Positions 44,319 through 52,899 of a stretch of DNA of 53,057 nt are shown here, in pieces. The translations under genes and the position numbers were made by a program. Origin of the DNA: Crocinitomicaceae bacterium (GTDB lineage: Bacteria > Bacteroidota > Bacteroidia > Flavobacteriales_D > Sanyastnellaceae); NCBI GenBank assembly GCA_002722795.1, contig PBMY01000010.1, positions 1 to 53,057 on the forward strand, given 5' to 3'. The notes under the pieces are model-generated. The model was given only the letters and a program-made list of their open reading frames with translations, had not been told where the DNA came from and ran no database searches. How positions within the stretch are numbered: the first letter of the stretch is position 1; every line of letters starts with the position of its first letter.

Positions 44319-45206
44319 TTAAGCGATCTCAACATCTAAATCTGCTAAGCAGCTGTAGAGCTTGTCTCGCAGTTGCTTTGTTGCTGGTACTAAAGGCAGT
44401 CTAACGCTGTCTTCACAAAGACCTATTATATCCATTACAGCTTTAATTCCAGTTGGATTTCCTTCCTCAAATATCTTATCAATAATTGGGCACAGCTTGT
44501 GATGCATTTCTCTTGATTCAATTATTTGGCCAAACAATGCTTGGTTCACCATTGAACCAAATCTCTTTGGTAGAGCATTTCCGATTACAGAAATAACACC
44601 ATCAGCACCCGATGAAATCATAGCCAAGGTTAGTGCATCGTCACCTGAAAATACTTGAAATCCTTCTGGTTTGCTCTTAAGTATTTTGTCAACTTGACCT
44701 AAATCACCACTAGCTTCTTTGATCGCAAATATGTTTTTGTGTTTCGCTAGTTCAAGTGTAGTTGATGCCTTCATATTACTTCCTGTTCTAGAAGGAACAT
44801 TGTAAAGAAGAATTGGCTTTGGAGATACATCAGCAACTTTAGTGAAATGCTCAATTATACCTCTTTGACTCGGCTTATTATAATGTGGTGAAGCACTTAA
44901 TATGGCATCAACACCCTTGAAATCAAATTCAGATATTCTTTCACAAAGAGACTTCGTGTTATTGCTTGATAATCCCACAACTACAGGCAATCTCTTGTTG
45001 TTTAATTCAACTATAAAGTCTAGTACACTTCTTTGCTCCTCAAAGCTCAATGTAGGTGTTTCAGCGGTTGTTCCTAATACAACAAGAAAGTCAACATCTG
45101 AATTAATCAGGTGCTCTGTATTTCTTTGAAGTGCTGGATAATCTACTGCACCATTTTTATTAAATGGTGTAACCATAGCTACTCCTAATCCGTTTAGACT
45201 AATCAT
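44319..45206 (-). CDS. dapA: 4-hydroxy-tetrahydrodipicolinate synthase
   Basis: The 295-residue product is a TIM-barrel DapA with the catalytic Tyr135 (LLYNVPSRTG), the Schiff-base Lys163 (FAIKEASGDLG), and the GTTAET motif at ~45-50. It condenses pyruvate with aspartate semialdehyde in lysine and diaminopimelate synthesis. Length is normal. It follows the conserved hypothetical gene at 45208 by 1 bp, suggesting an operon. Confidence 0.95.
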   Translation of the reverse strand: MISLNGLGVAMVTPFNKNGAVDYPALQRNTEHLINSDVDFLVVLGTTAETPTLSFEEQRSVLDFIVELNNKRLPVVVGLSSNNTKSLCERISEFDFKGVDAILSASPHYNKPSQRGIIEHFTKVADVSPKPILLYNVPSRTGSNMKASTTLELAKHKNIFAIKEASGDLGQVDKILKSKPEGFQVFSGDDALTLAMISSGADGVISVIGNALPKRFGSMVNQALFGQIIESREMHHKLCPIIDKIFEEGNPTGIKAVMDIIGLCEDSVRLPLVPATKQLRDKLYSCLADLDVEIA

Positions 45207-45207
45207 T

Positions 45208-45789
45208 TTATTGAATGTTTGCTTCTGATATGAATTTAAATGTTCTTTCTATTTGTTCTTTCCAAACAATCATTGGATCTACTATTTCCTCATCATTATT
45301 TGGAGTATGTTCTATTCTGCCAATTTGAACGTCATAATCTCTATTAGGCCAATCTTCTTGTTCTGATCCCACCTTCATTTTAGCACATGACATATTTAAA
45401 ACGTGTTTTAATGGAAGGTTTGGCTCAAGTTCTAAATCAAAAAGAATGTCGAAATCAACTTCAATAAAAGCATCGATTTCCTTTTTGGGTCTTCCATACC
45501 AATTGAGGTCCGACTTGCAGAAGTACCCACTATCAAGTTTTTTAACTAGCCAACTTGGTGTTCGTTTAGCATTATCATCAACATATGAAAGAATAGATAC
45601 TTTTTTCACACCAAATTCCTCATGAAGGTGCTTTGCAAGATCTTTAATCGTTCTGTAAAACGCGTGATCTCGTTCCAAGTACAATAGACCAACACTCTCA
45701 GCCTTTCTAAGGCTACAGCCCTTCCTTTCCCTGTTATCGTCTCTGTAACGACTTAGGACAAACCTACTGATAAGCTCCTTCCATTTCAC
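45208..45789 (-). CDS. Conserved hypothetical protein (DUF6913-like)
   Basis: The GTG at 45787-45789 is chosen because it follows a -10-like box by 4 nt; the ATG 15 bp upstream would lie on that box. The 193-residue product has no signal peptide or membrane segment. I recognise the pattern LSYVDDNAKRTPSW, FDLELEPNLPLKHVLNMSCA and EDWPNRDYDVQIGR, which I associate with a Bacteroidota family (DUF6913), but I cannot check the assignment. Function is unknown. The dapA gene follows by 1 bp. Confidence 0.7.
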   Translation of the reverse strand: MKWKELISRFVLSRYRDDNRERKGCSLRKAESVGLLYLERDHAFYRTIKDLAKHLHEEFGVKKVSILSYVDDNAKRTPSWLVKKLDSGYFCKSDLNWYGRPKKEIDAFIEVDFDILFDLELEPNLPLKHVLNMSCAKMKVGSEQEDWPNRDYDVQIGRIEHTPNNDEEIVDPMIVWKEQIERTFKFISEANIQ

Positions 45790-45793
45790 AACG

Positions 45794-45801
45794 TAAAGGT
45801 A
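45794..45801 (-). promoter_or_regulatory. -10-like box TACCTTTA for the hypothetical-dapA operon
   Basis: One mismatch from TAnnTTTG on the minus strand, ending 4 nt before the GTG at 45789. Confidence 0.4.
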
Positions 45802-45842
45802 CAAGGCTATTTTTATGTGGCACGGTTACTGTATACTTTTCG

Positions 45843-45850
45843 TAAAATTG
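45843..45850 (+). promoter_or_regulatory. -10-like box TAAAATTG, 4 nt before the LPP20-like gene
   Basis: One mismatch from TAnnTTTG, ending 4 nt before the ATG at 45855. Confidence 0.35.
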
Positions 45851-45854
45851 CATT

Positions 45855-46397
45855 ATGAAATTATTCTCAACATCTATTCTATCAATGGTTTTGCTTTTGG
45901 CAACTAGTTGTTCATTATCAAATGGCACTAAAGTTAAAGAACCATTCTCAGGTAAAAAGTACACTTCAAACGCTAGGTATTTTAGGGCGGTTGGTAAAGG
46001 AGTTAGTTCACGTGACAACGTTGCTGAATCAAAAGCTGAAATTGAAGCTCATAAAGATTTAGCTCAACAGGTAAGTACAACAATTAAAGTAGTAACGGAT
46101 GCATATGCTCAAGATGTTCAAGGCGAACACGTTGATCAAGCTGTTGAAAGATTTGAAACGCTAGCAAGAGAAATTACAAACACTTCAATTGGTGATTTAA
46201 GACAAATAGGAAATGTTAAATACCAATTAAAAGATGGTAATTACTCTGTGTATTTGGCTTATGAGATTAAAAAGAAAGCAATGTTTAAATTTTTAAAGAT
46301 GAAAGCAAAAGCTGATTCTAAAATCTCTTCGATGGCAAGAACACAAATAATTAACATGTGTGACAAGGAAATAGAAAGACTTGATTCACTTGAGTAG
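45855..46397 (+). CDS. LPP20-like lipoprotein
   Basis: The 180-residue product has a lipoprotein signal (LLLATSC lipobox; Cys19). The mature part resembles LPP20-type lipoproteins: YFRAVGKGVSSRDNVAESKA, then EIEAHKDLAQQVSTTIKVVT, then GNVKYQLKDGNYSVYLAYEI. These are small outer-membrane-anchored proteins of unclear function. The 3' end overlaps the convergent msrA by 12 bp. Confidence 0.78.
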   Translation: MKLFSTSILSMVLLLATSCSLSNGTKVKEPFSGKKYTSNARYFRAVGKGVSSRDNVAESKAEIEAHKDLAQQVSTTIKVVTDAYAQDVQGEHVDQAVERFETLAREITNTSIGDLRQIGNVKYQLKDGNYSVYLAYEIKKKAMFKFLKMKAKADSKISSMARTQIINMCDKEIERLDSLE

Positions 46398-46922
46398 ATC
46401 ACTGAATCTACTTTTAAATTTTTGAAGTTTAGGCTCTATTACGGCATTGCAGTATGGCGTAACTGCATTTTTAGAAAAGTAGTTGTGATGATAATCTTCA
46501 GCTAAATAAAATTCATCAAAATCCTCAATTGTTGTAACAATCTCATTATCCCATTCCCCACTGTTCTCAACAATATCAATTGCAAGTAGAGCTAATCTAT
46601 TTTGCTCTTTTGTTGTTGGGAAAATCGCAGACCTGTATTGAGTGCCTACATCTCCACCTTGCTTGTTTAATGTAGTAGGATCATGAGTTGCAAAAAATAC
46701 AGCGAACAATTCAGATAAATCAATTTCCTCTGGTATAAACTCAATTTTGACAACTTCTGCATGGCCAGTTTTTCCGCTGCATACTTCTCTATAAGTAGGA
46801 TTTGAAACCTTTCCGCCAGCATAACCGGGTAAAACGCTAACAACTCCTTTTATTCTAGAGAAAATAGCTTCTACACACCAAAAACATCCAGCAGCAAGTA
46901 CTATTGAGTTTGTGCGTTTCAT
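46386..46922 (-). CDS. msrA: Peptide-methionine (S)-S-oxide reductase
   Basis: The 178-residue product has the catalytic motif AAGCFWCVEAIF (Cys13 nucleophile), then LPGYAGGKVSNPTYREVCSG, HAEVVKIEF and QYRSAIF, all standard for MsrA. It repairs oxidised methionine with thioredoxin. No signal peptide, so cytosolic. It follows the aminotransferase by 9 bp on the same strand and overlaps the LPP20-like gene by 12 bp at its 3' end. Confidence 0.95.
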   Translation of the reverse strand: MKRTNSIVLAAGCFWCVEAIFSRIKGVVSVLPGYAGGKVSNPTYREVCSGKTGHAEVVKIEFIPEEIDLSELFAVFFATHDPTTLNKQGGDVGTQYRSAIFPTTKEQNRLALLAIDIVENSGEWDNEIVTTIEDFDEFYLAEDYHHNYFSKNAVTPYCNAVIEPKLQKFKSRFSDLLK

Positions 46923-46931
46923 AAATAAAGT

Positions 46932-47999
46932 TTAAACCGGCACATTCCATCCGTATGGATCCTCAGAAACACCTCTTCTAAGGTTCTCTAAGGTCTTTTT
47001 AAGTTGGGGTGCAACTGACCAACTATCAACAGAAGGAAGGTCAAAATCCCATGTCTCAAATCCAATTGTACACATTAAAGAAACTGTTGCGGCAGTTCCA
47101 AGCCCAAAAGCCTCTTGAAGTGTTCCCTCTTTAGCTGCATTTTCTAATTCTTCAACTGAAATAATTCTTTCTTCAACCTCAATACCTAAATCTTTCGCAA
47201 TTTGGATAGCCGATTTTCTAGTCACTCCATCAAGTATTGTATCACTTGTAGCAGGAACTAATAGTTTGCCCTTAACAACAAATGCAGCATTCATAGTTCC
47301 ACATTCTTCGATAAAAGAGTGAGTACTAGCATCAGTCCATAATAATTGATCATACCCCTCCTCTCCTGCTTTCTTAGTTGGGTAAAGAGATCCAGCGTAG
47401 TTTCCAGCAGCTTTTGCAGCTCCTGTTCCACCCATAGCAGCTCTTGTATATTCAGTTTCAACCTTTACACGTACTGGTTTGCTGTAATAAGCACCGACAG
47501 GACATGTAAAAATCATAAATCTATAGGAGTTACTTGCTCTGACACCCACGTGGCTATCTGTAGCAAACATAAATGGTCTAATGTATAAAGATGCATCATC
47601 TGACGAAGGAACCCAATCATTATCTAATCCAACAAGTTTAACCAATGCCTGTAAAAAAATATTTGCTGGCACTTCAGGCATGCACATGCGTTTTGCGCTT
47701 AGATTAAATCTCTTAATGTTATCAGTAGGCCGAAACAGACTTGCGCTTCCATCTTGTTGGCGATAAGCTTTCATTCCCTCAAATATCGCTTGACCGTAGT
47801 GTAGTACCATACTTGCAGGACTCATTTTTATTGGTCCAAACGGTTGAATTACCCCCTTTTTCCACTCACTATTTTCGTAATCCATAATAAATACGTGATC
47901 TGAAAACACATTTCCAAAAGCAATATTGTCAAAATCTACCTCGTCAATTGCCGAGGTTTCACAGTGCCTTACGTCGAAAGTAGTGTCCATTGTAATCAT
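46932..47999 (-). CDS. ilvE: Branched-chain-amino-acid aminotransferase
   Basis: The start is placed at the ATG at 47997-47999 (MITMDTTFDVRH); the frame is open 19 codons further, from a TTG, but this is not family-like. The 355-residue product is a class IV (fold type IV) PLP enzyme: LHYGQAIFEGMKAYR, the PLP-Lys in GGTGAAKAAGNYAGSL, WTDASTHSFIEECGTMN and TDTILDGVTRKS-like SDTILDGVTRKS. It interconverts Leu, Ile and Val with their 2-oxo acids. A GACATTTG box (48025-48032) lies 25 nt before this start. Confidence 0.93.
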   Translation of the reverse strand: MITMDTTFDVRHCETSAIDEVDFDNIAFGNVFSDHVFIMDYENSEWKKGVIQPFGPIKMSPASMVLHYGQAIFEGMKAYRQQDGSASLFRPTDNIKRFNLSAKRMCMPEVPANIFLQALVKLVGLDNDWVPSSDDASLYIRPFMFATDSHVGVRASNSYRFMIFTCPVGAYYSKPVRVKVETEYTRAAMGGTGAAKAAGNYAGSLYPTKKAGEEGYDQLLWTDASTHSFIEECGTMNAAFVVKGKLLVPATSDTILDGVTRKSAIQIAKDLGIEVEERIISVEELENAAKEGTLQEAFGLGTAATVSLMCTIGFETWDFDLPSVDSWSVAPQLKKTLENLRRGVSEDPYGWNVPV

Positions 48000-48130
48000 G
48001 CTAAATAGGTCGAGTATCGGGGTGCAAATGTCGTGAATTTCATTGGGTCTTTGCAAATGAAATCGAACATTGATTCCTCAAATTGAGTTAAATCACTACC
48101 GAAACAAATTTAAAGTCAGTGTTTTAGATT

Positions 48131-48811
48131 CTATGATGCCTGAAAAAGAAACTTATTTGGGCTAACTAAACCTGACTTAACAGCATACATGACAATACCG
48201 GCAGTATTCTTTACTCCTAGCTTGATCATAATCTTTTTTCTGTGAGTAGTAACTGTATGAGAAGAAATGAATAATATCTCACCAATTTCTGAGTTGGTAT
48301 TTCCTTCAGCTATTAAGTATAACACCTCTTTTTCTCTCTTGCTTAACTCAATTGCATCACAAGGTAGTTCTGTCACATTATTGAGCTCATCAACTACTAT
48401 AGATGCCTTTCTTATTTCGTCAAGAATTTTACCACAGAAAAAACTCATTCCACCAGAAGTCTGCTTGATTGCATCTGTAATTTCATCAAGATTACAACTT
48501 TTCTTTATGTAACTATCAACACCAGCTTTCATAGCATGAACAAAGGTTTGACTACTCTGCATAGGAGTTACAGCAAGGATCTTTAAACCATATAAATCTC
48601 TTTTGATTTTGACAATTACATCTATATCAAATCCCTCACTTAAAAAGTCAATTATTAATAAATCTGGTGAGTACTTTTTGATTGAAGATAGCAGGTCATC
48701 AGAAGTTTCAACTTCATCAATAACATCAAATCCATTTAATGAATCAATTACAGTTCTTAACCCAATTTTGCCAATTGTGCTACTATCTGCTATAATTATT
48801 GATTTTGACAT
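48131..48811 (-). CDS. LuxR-type (NarL/FixJ) response regulator
   Basis: The 226-residue product has a receiver-like domain at ~1-120 with the likely phospho-acceptor Asp in LLIIDFLS and the Lys in SYIKKSC; the first acidic pair is reduced to one Asp (IIADSS). The LuxR helix-turn-helix domain at ~155-215 is clear: ELSKREKEVLYLIAEGNTNS and ISSHTVTTHRKKIMIKLGV. It would regulate transcription. No partner histidine kinase is in the window. It has its own exact -10 box. Confidence 0.9.
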   Translation of the reverse strand: MSKSIIIADSSTIGKIGLRTVIDSLNGFDVIDEVETSDDLLSSIKKYSPDLLIIDFLSEGFDIDVIVKIKRDLYGLKILAVTPMQSSQTFVHAMKAGVDSYIKKSCNLDEITDAIKQTSGGMSFFCGKILDEIRKASIVVDELNNVTELPCDAIELSKREKEVLYLIAEGNTNSEIGEILFISSHTVTTHRKKIMIKLGVKNTAGIVMYAVKSGLVSPNKFLFQAS

Positions 48812-48833
48812 TATATGGAATGATTCTAAATAG

Positions 48834-48841
48834 CAAAAATA
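48834..48841 (-). promoter_or_regulatory. -10 box TATTTTTG for the response-regulator gene
   Basis: An exact TAnnTTTG match on the minus strand, 22 nt before the ATG at 48811 and just past the rnz stop. Confidence 0.5.
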
Positions 48842-48847
48842 CTAAAA

Positions 48848-49762
48848 TTATTCTATTGAATAGGTCTTACCCTCGACACTTAATGAAGAATTTAAAAATA
48901 CCTCTTGTGATTCAGATAATAGATTACTTAAATCACTATACCTATTTGAATAATGTCCAAGCAATAATTGTCCAACATTTGCTTGAATTGCAACTCTTGC
49001 AGCGTCTTTAGAAGTTGAATGTTGTGTCTTTTTTGCAATGTCTACATCTTTTGATTCGAAAGTTGCTTCATGGTATAATAATGAGCATCCTTTTACCGCA
49101 TCAATAACTTTAGGAGAATAAGCTGAATCAGCTGCATAAGCATACGATCTAGTTTCCATTGGCGGCGAACAACAACCTGAGTTTTTAATTATCTCTTCAC
49201 CTCTGTAAACATCTTCACCTCTTTTTAGTTTTTGGATTTCTAAATGAGTTAATCTGTACTTCTTACGGATATTTGGCTTTAAAGTATAGCATCTTTCCTT
49301 TTCAGAAATGACAAATCCGCAAGTAGGTATTCTATGTTTAGTTGGAAAGGATTCAACTACATATGATTCAGTCTCTAAAACTGTTGTCTTTTCTTCAGTA
49401 TTTAACTTGTGAAAATATACATTGAATTCGATATGGGTTCTTGTTAAATGCAAAACCTTTTTAACCATTTCTTCTAATTCTTCAGGGCCATATATATTAA
49501 GTGCAGTATTTCGACCCAAAAGGTTCATACTAGCGATCAGTCCTGGTAATCCAAGTGTGTGATCACCATGCATGTGACTTATTAAAATGGTTTTAATTTT
49601 TTGAAATTTGTCTCTAGATTTTCTGAGAGTAACCTGAGTGGCCTCACCGCAATCAATTAGTATCAATTGATCATGGATATTGACTAGTTGAGAAGTAGTC
49701 AAAAAATAAGGGGTGGGCGCCGCAGCGCCACACCCCAATACAGTCATTTCAAATCTTCTCAC
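48848..49762 (-). CDS. rnz: Ribonuclease Z
   Basis: The 304-residue product is a metallo-beta-lactamase-fold nuclease. It begins with FEMTVLGCGAAAPTP, has the zinc motif SHMHGDHTLGLPGL, the Asp in YAADSAYSP, HEATFESKDVD and the last His in LLGHYSNRY. It cuts the 3' trailer of tRNA precursors, apt here since the tRNA-Ser in this window has no encoded CCA. The start is GTG at 49760-49762, one base past the upstream T9SS gene stop, so translation is probably coupled. Confidence 0.94.
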   Translation of the reverse strand: MRRFEMTVLGCGAAAPTPYFLTTSQLVNIHDQLILIDCGEATQVTLRKSRDKFQKIKTILISHMHGDHTLGLPGLIASMNLLGRNTALNIYGPEELEEMVKKVLHLTRTHIEFNVYFHKLNTEEKTTVLETESYVVESFPTKHRIPTCGFVISEKERCYTLKPNIRKKYRLTHLEIQKLKRGEDVYRGEEIIKNSGCCSPPMETRSYAYAADSAYSPKVIDAVKGCSLLYHEATFESKDVDIAKKTQHSTSKDAARVAIQANVGQLLLGHYSNRYSDLSNLLSESQEVFLNSSLSVEGKTYSIE

Positions 49763-49763
49763 T

Positions 49764-51020
49764 TTACCTCTTAATCACAAGGCGTGAAGTAGATCTACCA
49801 AGCTCGTTTGATACTGATAGGAAGTAGATTCCTTCATTCCATGAACTAGTGTCTAAAACTGTGTTTTTAATGATTTGAACTGAATAAACAAGTCTACCTC
49901 TAGCATCTCTAACGTCGATATTAGATTGTAGTTCATAATCAAGATAAATTGATACCACATTTTTAGCAGGGTTAGGCATTAAGTATACACCATTTATTTC
50001 AACATCATCAATAGAATTAACAGCTACAACAATATCTTCTAGGATTAGAATACATCCATCATCGTCAGTAATAGTTACTGTATATTCACCAGCTGTCACG
50101 TTTGCAATGTCTTCATCAGTTCCAACAATAATCCCTGAAGCATCAGTCCAAACACAACTAGGATAACCATTAGCTCCTGTGATTGATAAATCGATACCCC
50201 CAAGTGACTCTCCAGGGATTTCATCAGTCACTATGTATGAAGCATCTAAACTACTACAATCAACGGCGTTGTCTTCAATTAAAATATTTTCAAAGTAGCT
50301 TGTGCAAGCATCTGTCACTATAGTTAGAGTGTATACTCCTGGGAATAACCCATCAATGTCTTCGTCTGTACCAACGACTAAACCATCGCTATTTGTCCAT
50401 TCGAAAGAAATTACTTCAACTCCATCAAGTATAGTTACATCTACTGACCCCAAAGTTCCGTTGTTTCCATCAGCGTTTGTTATTATGGGCTCTTCAATAA
50501 GATTGCAATGAACGTTCAATATGAATGTTGAGAAAGTAAGTGGCACTTCTACAGTTTCAAATATTGTAATAAATCCTACAACGTGAACATTCATTTGGAA
50601 TACTCCTGACATTGATGGCACTCCTTGAAGAGTTGCACAGTACTGTTCACCTCCATGGAAAGAACAAGGGTTGAATGAATCACCATTGTTATTACAGAAT
50701 ACTTCTAGTCCCATTTCTTCAATAGAGTATTCCATCCCAGTAACAGTGTCTGTGAGGGTAACAAAATCCAAGTAAAGAGAATCAACTGGAAGTGTTGGTG
50801 GATATGCAGGATCTACATCAGAGGCATATTCTGGAACTAATATATGTAATACATCCCAATAGTCTTGGCCTACTTCGCCATTCACAAAAGTTTCGCCAAT
50901 AGATGCATCAGGACTTACGCCAAATCCAACATCTCCAAAATCATAGTCATTTTCACATTGACCAAATGTGTTACCTGCTAAAATTAGCATCAAAAGTAAC
51001 GAAGAGTAAAATTTATTCAT
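49764..51020 (-). CDS. T9SS-secreted protein, paralogue of the 5165-6673 product
   Basis: The 418-residue product has a signal peptide ending at TFGQ, then an N-terminal domain at ~22-165 clearly homologous to that of the 5165-6673 protein: VSPDASIGE, YWDVLHILVPEYASDVD, CNNNGDSFNPCSF and QYCATLQGVP are found in the same order. Two SprB-like repeats follow (GVYTLTIVTDACTSYFENI, GEYTVTITDDDGC), each with VGTDEDI. The protein ends with a T9SS sorting domain (LMPNPAKNVV, DARGRLVYS, final KR). It lacks the Cys repeat of its paralogue. It sits between the STAS gene and rnz, with gaps of 12 and 1 bp. Confidence 0.85.
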   Translation of the reverse strand: MNKFYSSLLLMLILAGNTFGQCENDYDFGDVGFGVSPDASIGETFVNGEVGQDYWDVLHILVPEYASDVDPAYPPTLPVDSLYLDFVTLTDTVTGMEYSIEEMGLEVFCNNNGDSFNPCSFHGGEQYCATLQGVPSMSGVFQMNVHVVGFITIFETVEVPLTFSTFILNVHCNLIEEPIITNADGNNGTLGSVDVTILDGVEVISFEWTNSDGLVVGTDEDIDGLFPGVYTLTIVTDACTSYFENILIEDNAVDCSSLDASYIVTDEIPGESLGGIDLSITGANGYPSCVWTDASGIIVGTDEDIANVTAGEYTVTITDDDGCILILEDIVVAVNSIDDVEINGVYLMPNPAKNVVSIYLDYELQSNIDVRDARGRLVYSVQIIKNTVLDTSSWNEGIYFLSVSNELGRSTSRLVIKR

Positions 51021-51032
51021 GTGTGTTTTATT

Positions 51033-51398
51033 TCAATTAAAAAATGATCTTTCTTGCTCTTCCATGTAAACCATATCAACGGCTTCATTTCTTGTTGGAA
51101 CAATATTAAAGAAATCCTCATCAAATTTTTCATCTAAAGCTTTTTGAAGATTATTATTTAATCCACAAAGGACAAATGATTTAACCTCTGTCTCAAAATT
51201 TTCTTGGATTTCTACTAAACCAAATAATTCTGAATTAACTATTGATACAACAGAACTTAAATCTAGAATAATATTTTCGAATCCATCATCAACTTTTGAA
51301 ATAGCATTAGAGATTAATGCTGAATCGTCAGCTGATTCAATATTACCGTCAACAATAATAATTGTTAGTGCTTCCTGTTTTTCAGTGAGAACTTTCAT
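51033..51398 (-). CDS. STAS-domain protein (anti-sigma-factor-antagonist-like)
   Basis: The start is set at the ATG at 51396-51398, 9 nt after an exact -10 box; a TTG 12 bp upstream overlaps that box. The 121-residue product has a STAS-type pattern: a strand-rich N-terminus (ALTIIIVDGNIES), IILDLSSVVSIVNSELFGLV (Ser at the position phosphorylated in SpoIIAA-type proteins) and the C-terminal part KSFVLCGLNNNLQKALDEKF. A partner kinase or anti-sigma factor is not in the window. Confidence 0.75.
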   Translation of the reverse strand: MKVLTEKQEALTIIIVDGNIESADDSALISNAISKVDDGFENIILDLSSVVSIVNSELFGLVEIQENFETEVKSFVLCGLNNNLQKALDEKFDEDFFNIVPTRNEAVDMVYMEEQERSFFN

Positions 51399-51407
51399 AA
51401 AGTTTCT

Positions 51408-51415
51408 CAAAGATA
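51408..51415 (-). promoter_or_regulatory. -10 box TATCTTTG for the STAS gene
   Basis: An exact TAnnTTTG match on the minus strand, 9 nt before the ATG at 51398, immediately after the pyrB stop. Confidence 0.55.
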
Positions 51416-51416
51416 A

Positions 51417-52352
51417 CTATCTATTTGCTAGAAGATACATTATGGCCATTCTTATAGCAACTCCATTTTCCACTTGCTCTAGGATGATTGCATTCTCGCT
51501 ATCTGCAATCTCAGAAGAAATCTCAACACCCCTGTTTATTGGTCCGGGGTGTAGAATTACAAGTTCTTTATCTAATCTTTCAAGTCTTTCTGTGGTTAGG
51601 CCAAAATTGATTGTGTATTCCCTTATCGACGGGAAGAAACTGATAGCATCATCTTCACCCTGTCTTTCAAGCTGAATTCTAAGCATGTTTGCAACATCAG
51701 CCCAAGCTAGAGTCTCATCTAGATCATGACTAACCTCGACTCCAAGACTTTCCATATGTTTAGGAATAAGCGTTGCTGGCCCACATACTTTAACTGTTGC
51801 TCCTTGAAGCTTAAGTGCAAGAATATTTGATAAAGCAACTCGAGAATGCATTATATCTCCGACAATAGAAATTTTTTTTCCTTCTAAGTCTTGTCCAAGT
51901 TTTTCTCGAATACTAAAGCTATCAAGTAATGCTTGCGTTGGATGTTCGTGTGTTCCATCACCAGCATTTACAATAGTTGTGTTTACTTTATTAGCTAAGA
52001 AATGTGGAGCTCCAGGGTGAGGATGTCTGATAACAAGCATATCCACTTTCATGGCTAGGATATTTTTTACTGTATCCACGAGTGTCTCACCCTTCTTTAC
52101 TGAAGAGCTTGCAGCAGAGAAGTTGACTACATCTGCTGAAAGTCTCTTTTGAGCTAATTCAAATGACAACCTTGTCCTGGTTGAATTTTCAAAGAATAAG
52201 TTGGCAACAGTTGTGTCTCTTAAAGAAGGTACTTTTTTAATTGGCCTATTAAGAACCTCTTTAAATTCAGCTGCAGTGCTGAATATTGTCTCAATATCAT
52301 CTCGGGTCAATCCTTGTATCCCGAGTAAGTGTTTTATTGAGAGATTACTCAT
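51417..52352 (-). CDS. pyrB: Aspartate carbamoyltransferase, catalytic subunit
   Basis: The 311-residue product has the carbamoyl-phosphate motif FFENSTRTRLSFELA (Ser57-Arg61), VIRHPHPGAPH, GDGTHEHPTQALLDS, the aspartate-binding region and LHPGPINRGVEI. It carries out the committed step of pyrimidine synthesis, carbamoyl phosphate plus aspartate. It overlaps pyrR by 4 bp. No pyrI or pyrC is adjacent. Confidence 0.96.
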   Translation of the reverse strand: MSNLSIKHLLGIQGLTRDDIETIFSTAAEFKEVLNRPIKKVPSLRDTTVANLFFENSTRTRLSFELAQKRLSADVVNFSAASSSVKKGETLVDTVKNILAMKVDMLVIRHPHPGAPHFLANKVNTTIVNAGDGTHEHPTQALLDSFSIREKLGQDLEGKKISIVGDIMHSRVALSNILALKLQGATVKVCGPATLIPKHMESLGVEVSHDLDETLAWADVANMLRIQLERQGEDDAISFFPSIREYTINFGLTTERLERLDKELVILHPGPINRGVEISSEIADSENAIILEQVENGVAIRMAIMYLLANR

Positions 52353-52894
52353 TCTGGTTTAGCATTAAAAAGGATTACTCTATCACTCTTATTCTCTTCA
52401 GACCATTCAACAACAACGTGTTGGTCTGATATACTGTCAATTTGTTGGCCAATATATGTTGGTTCAATTGGAAGTTCTCTCTTAAATCTACGGTCAATTA
52501 GCACTGCAAGTTCCACCTTTTTGGGTCTTCCATAGGCCAAAAGAGCATCTAAGCCTGCTCTAATCGTTCGTCCAGTAAATAGTACGTCATCAACTAAAAT
52601 AACCTTTCTGTCTTCAACTAAGAACTCCATTATATTCTCTTGAGGAGCAATTGGCTTATCTCTTCTCCCTAAATCATCTCTATGAAAAGTAACATCTAGC
52701 GACCCACACCTAATCTCTTTACCATCAAGTAGTTCTGACAATCTTTCAGCTAATCTATAAGCTACACGAGTACCTCTAGGCTGAAGTCCAACTAAATCCG
52801 TTTCATTAAATTCGTGGTGCTCGAGCAATTGATGCGCAAGCCTGTCTAATATTAGAGCGAATTGTTCCTCGTTAATTAGAACTTGTGATTCCAT
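52349..52894 (-). CDS. pyrR: Bifunctional pyr regulatory protein / uracil phosphoribosyltransferase PyrR
   Basis: The 181-residue product has the phosphoribosyltransferase fold with VGLQPRGTRVAYRLAERL, the PyrR-like LDVTFHRDDLGRR and the PRPP loop VILVDDVLFTGRT. In Gram-positive bacteria PyrR binds pyr mRNA and causes attenuation; no attenuator hairpin is visible between its start and pyrB, so here a regulatory role is uncertain. It has a -10-like box 5 nt before the ATG. Confidence 0.94.
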   Translation of the reverse strand: MESQVLINEEQFALILDRLAHQLLEHHEFNETDLVGLQPRGTRVAYRLAERLSELLDGKEIRCGSLDVTFHRDDLGRRDKPIAPQENIMEFLVEDRKVILVDDVLFTGRTIRAGLDALLAYGRPKKVELAVLIDRRFKRELPIEPTYIGQQIDSISDQHVVVEWSEENKSDRVILFNAKPE

Positions 52895-52899
52895 CGGTG

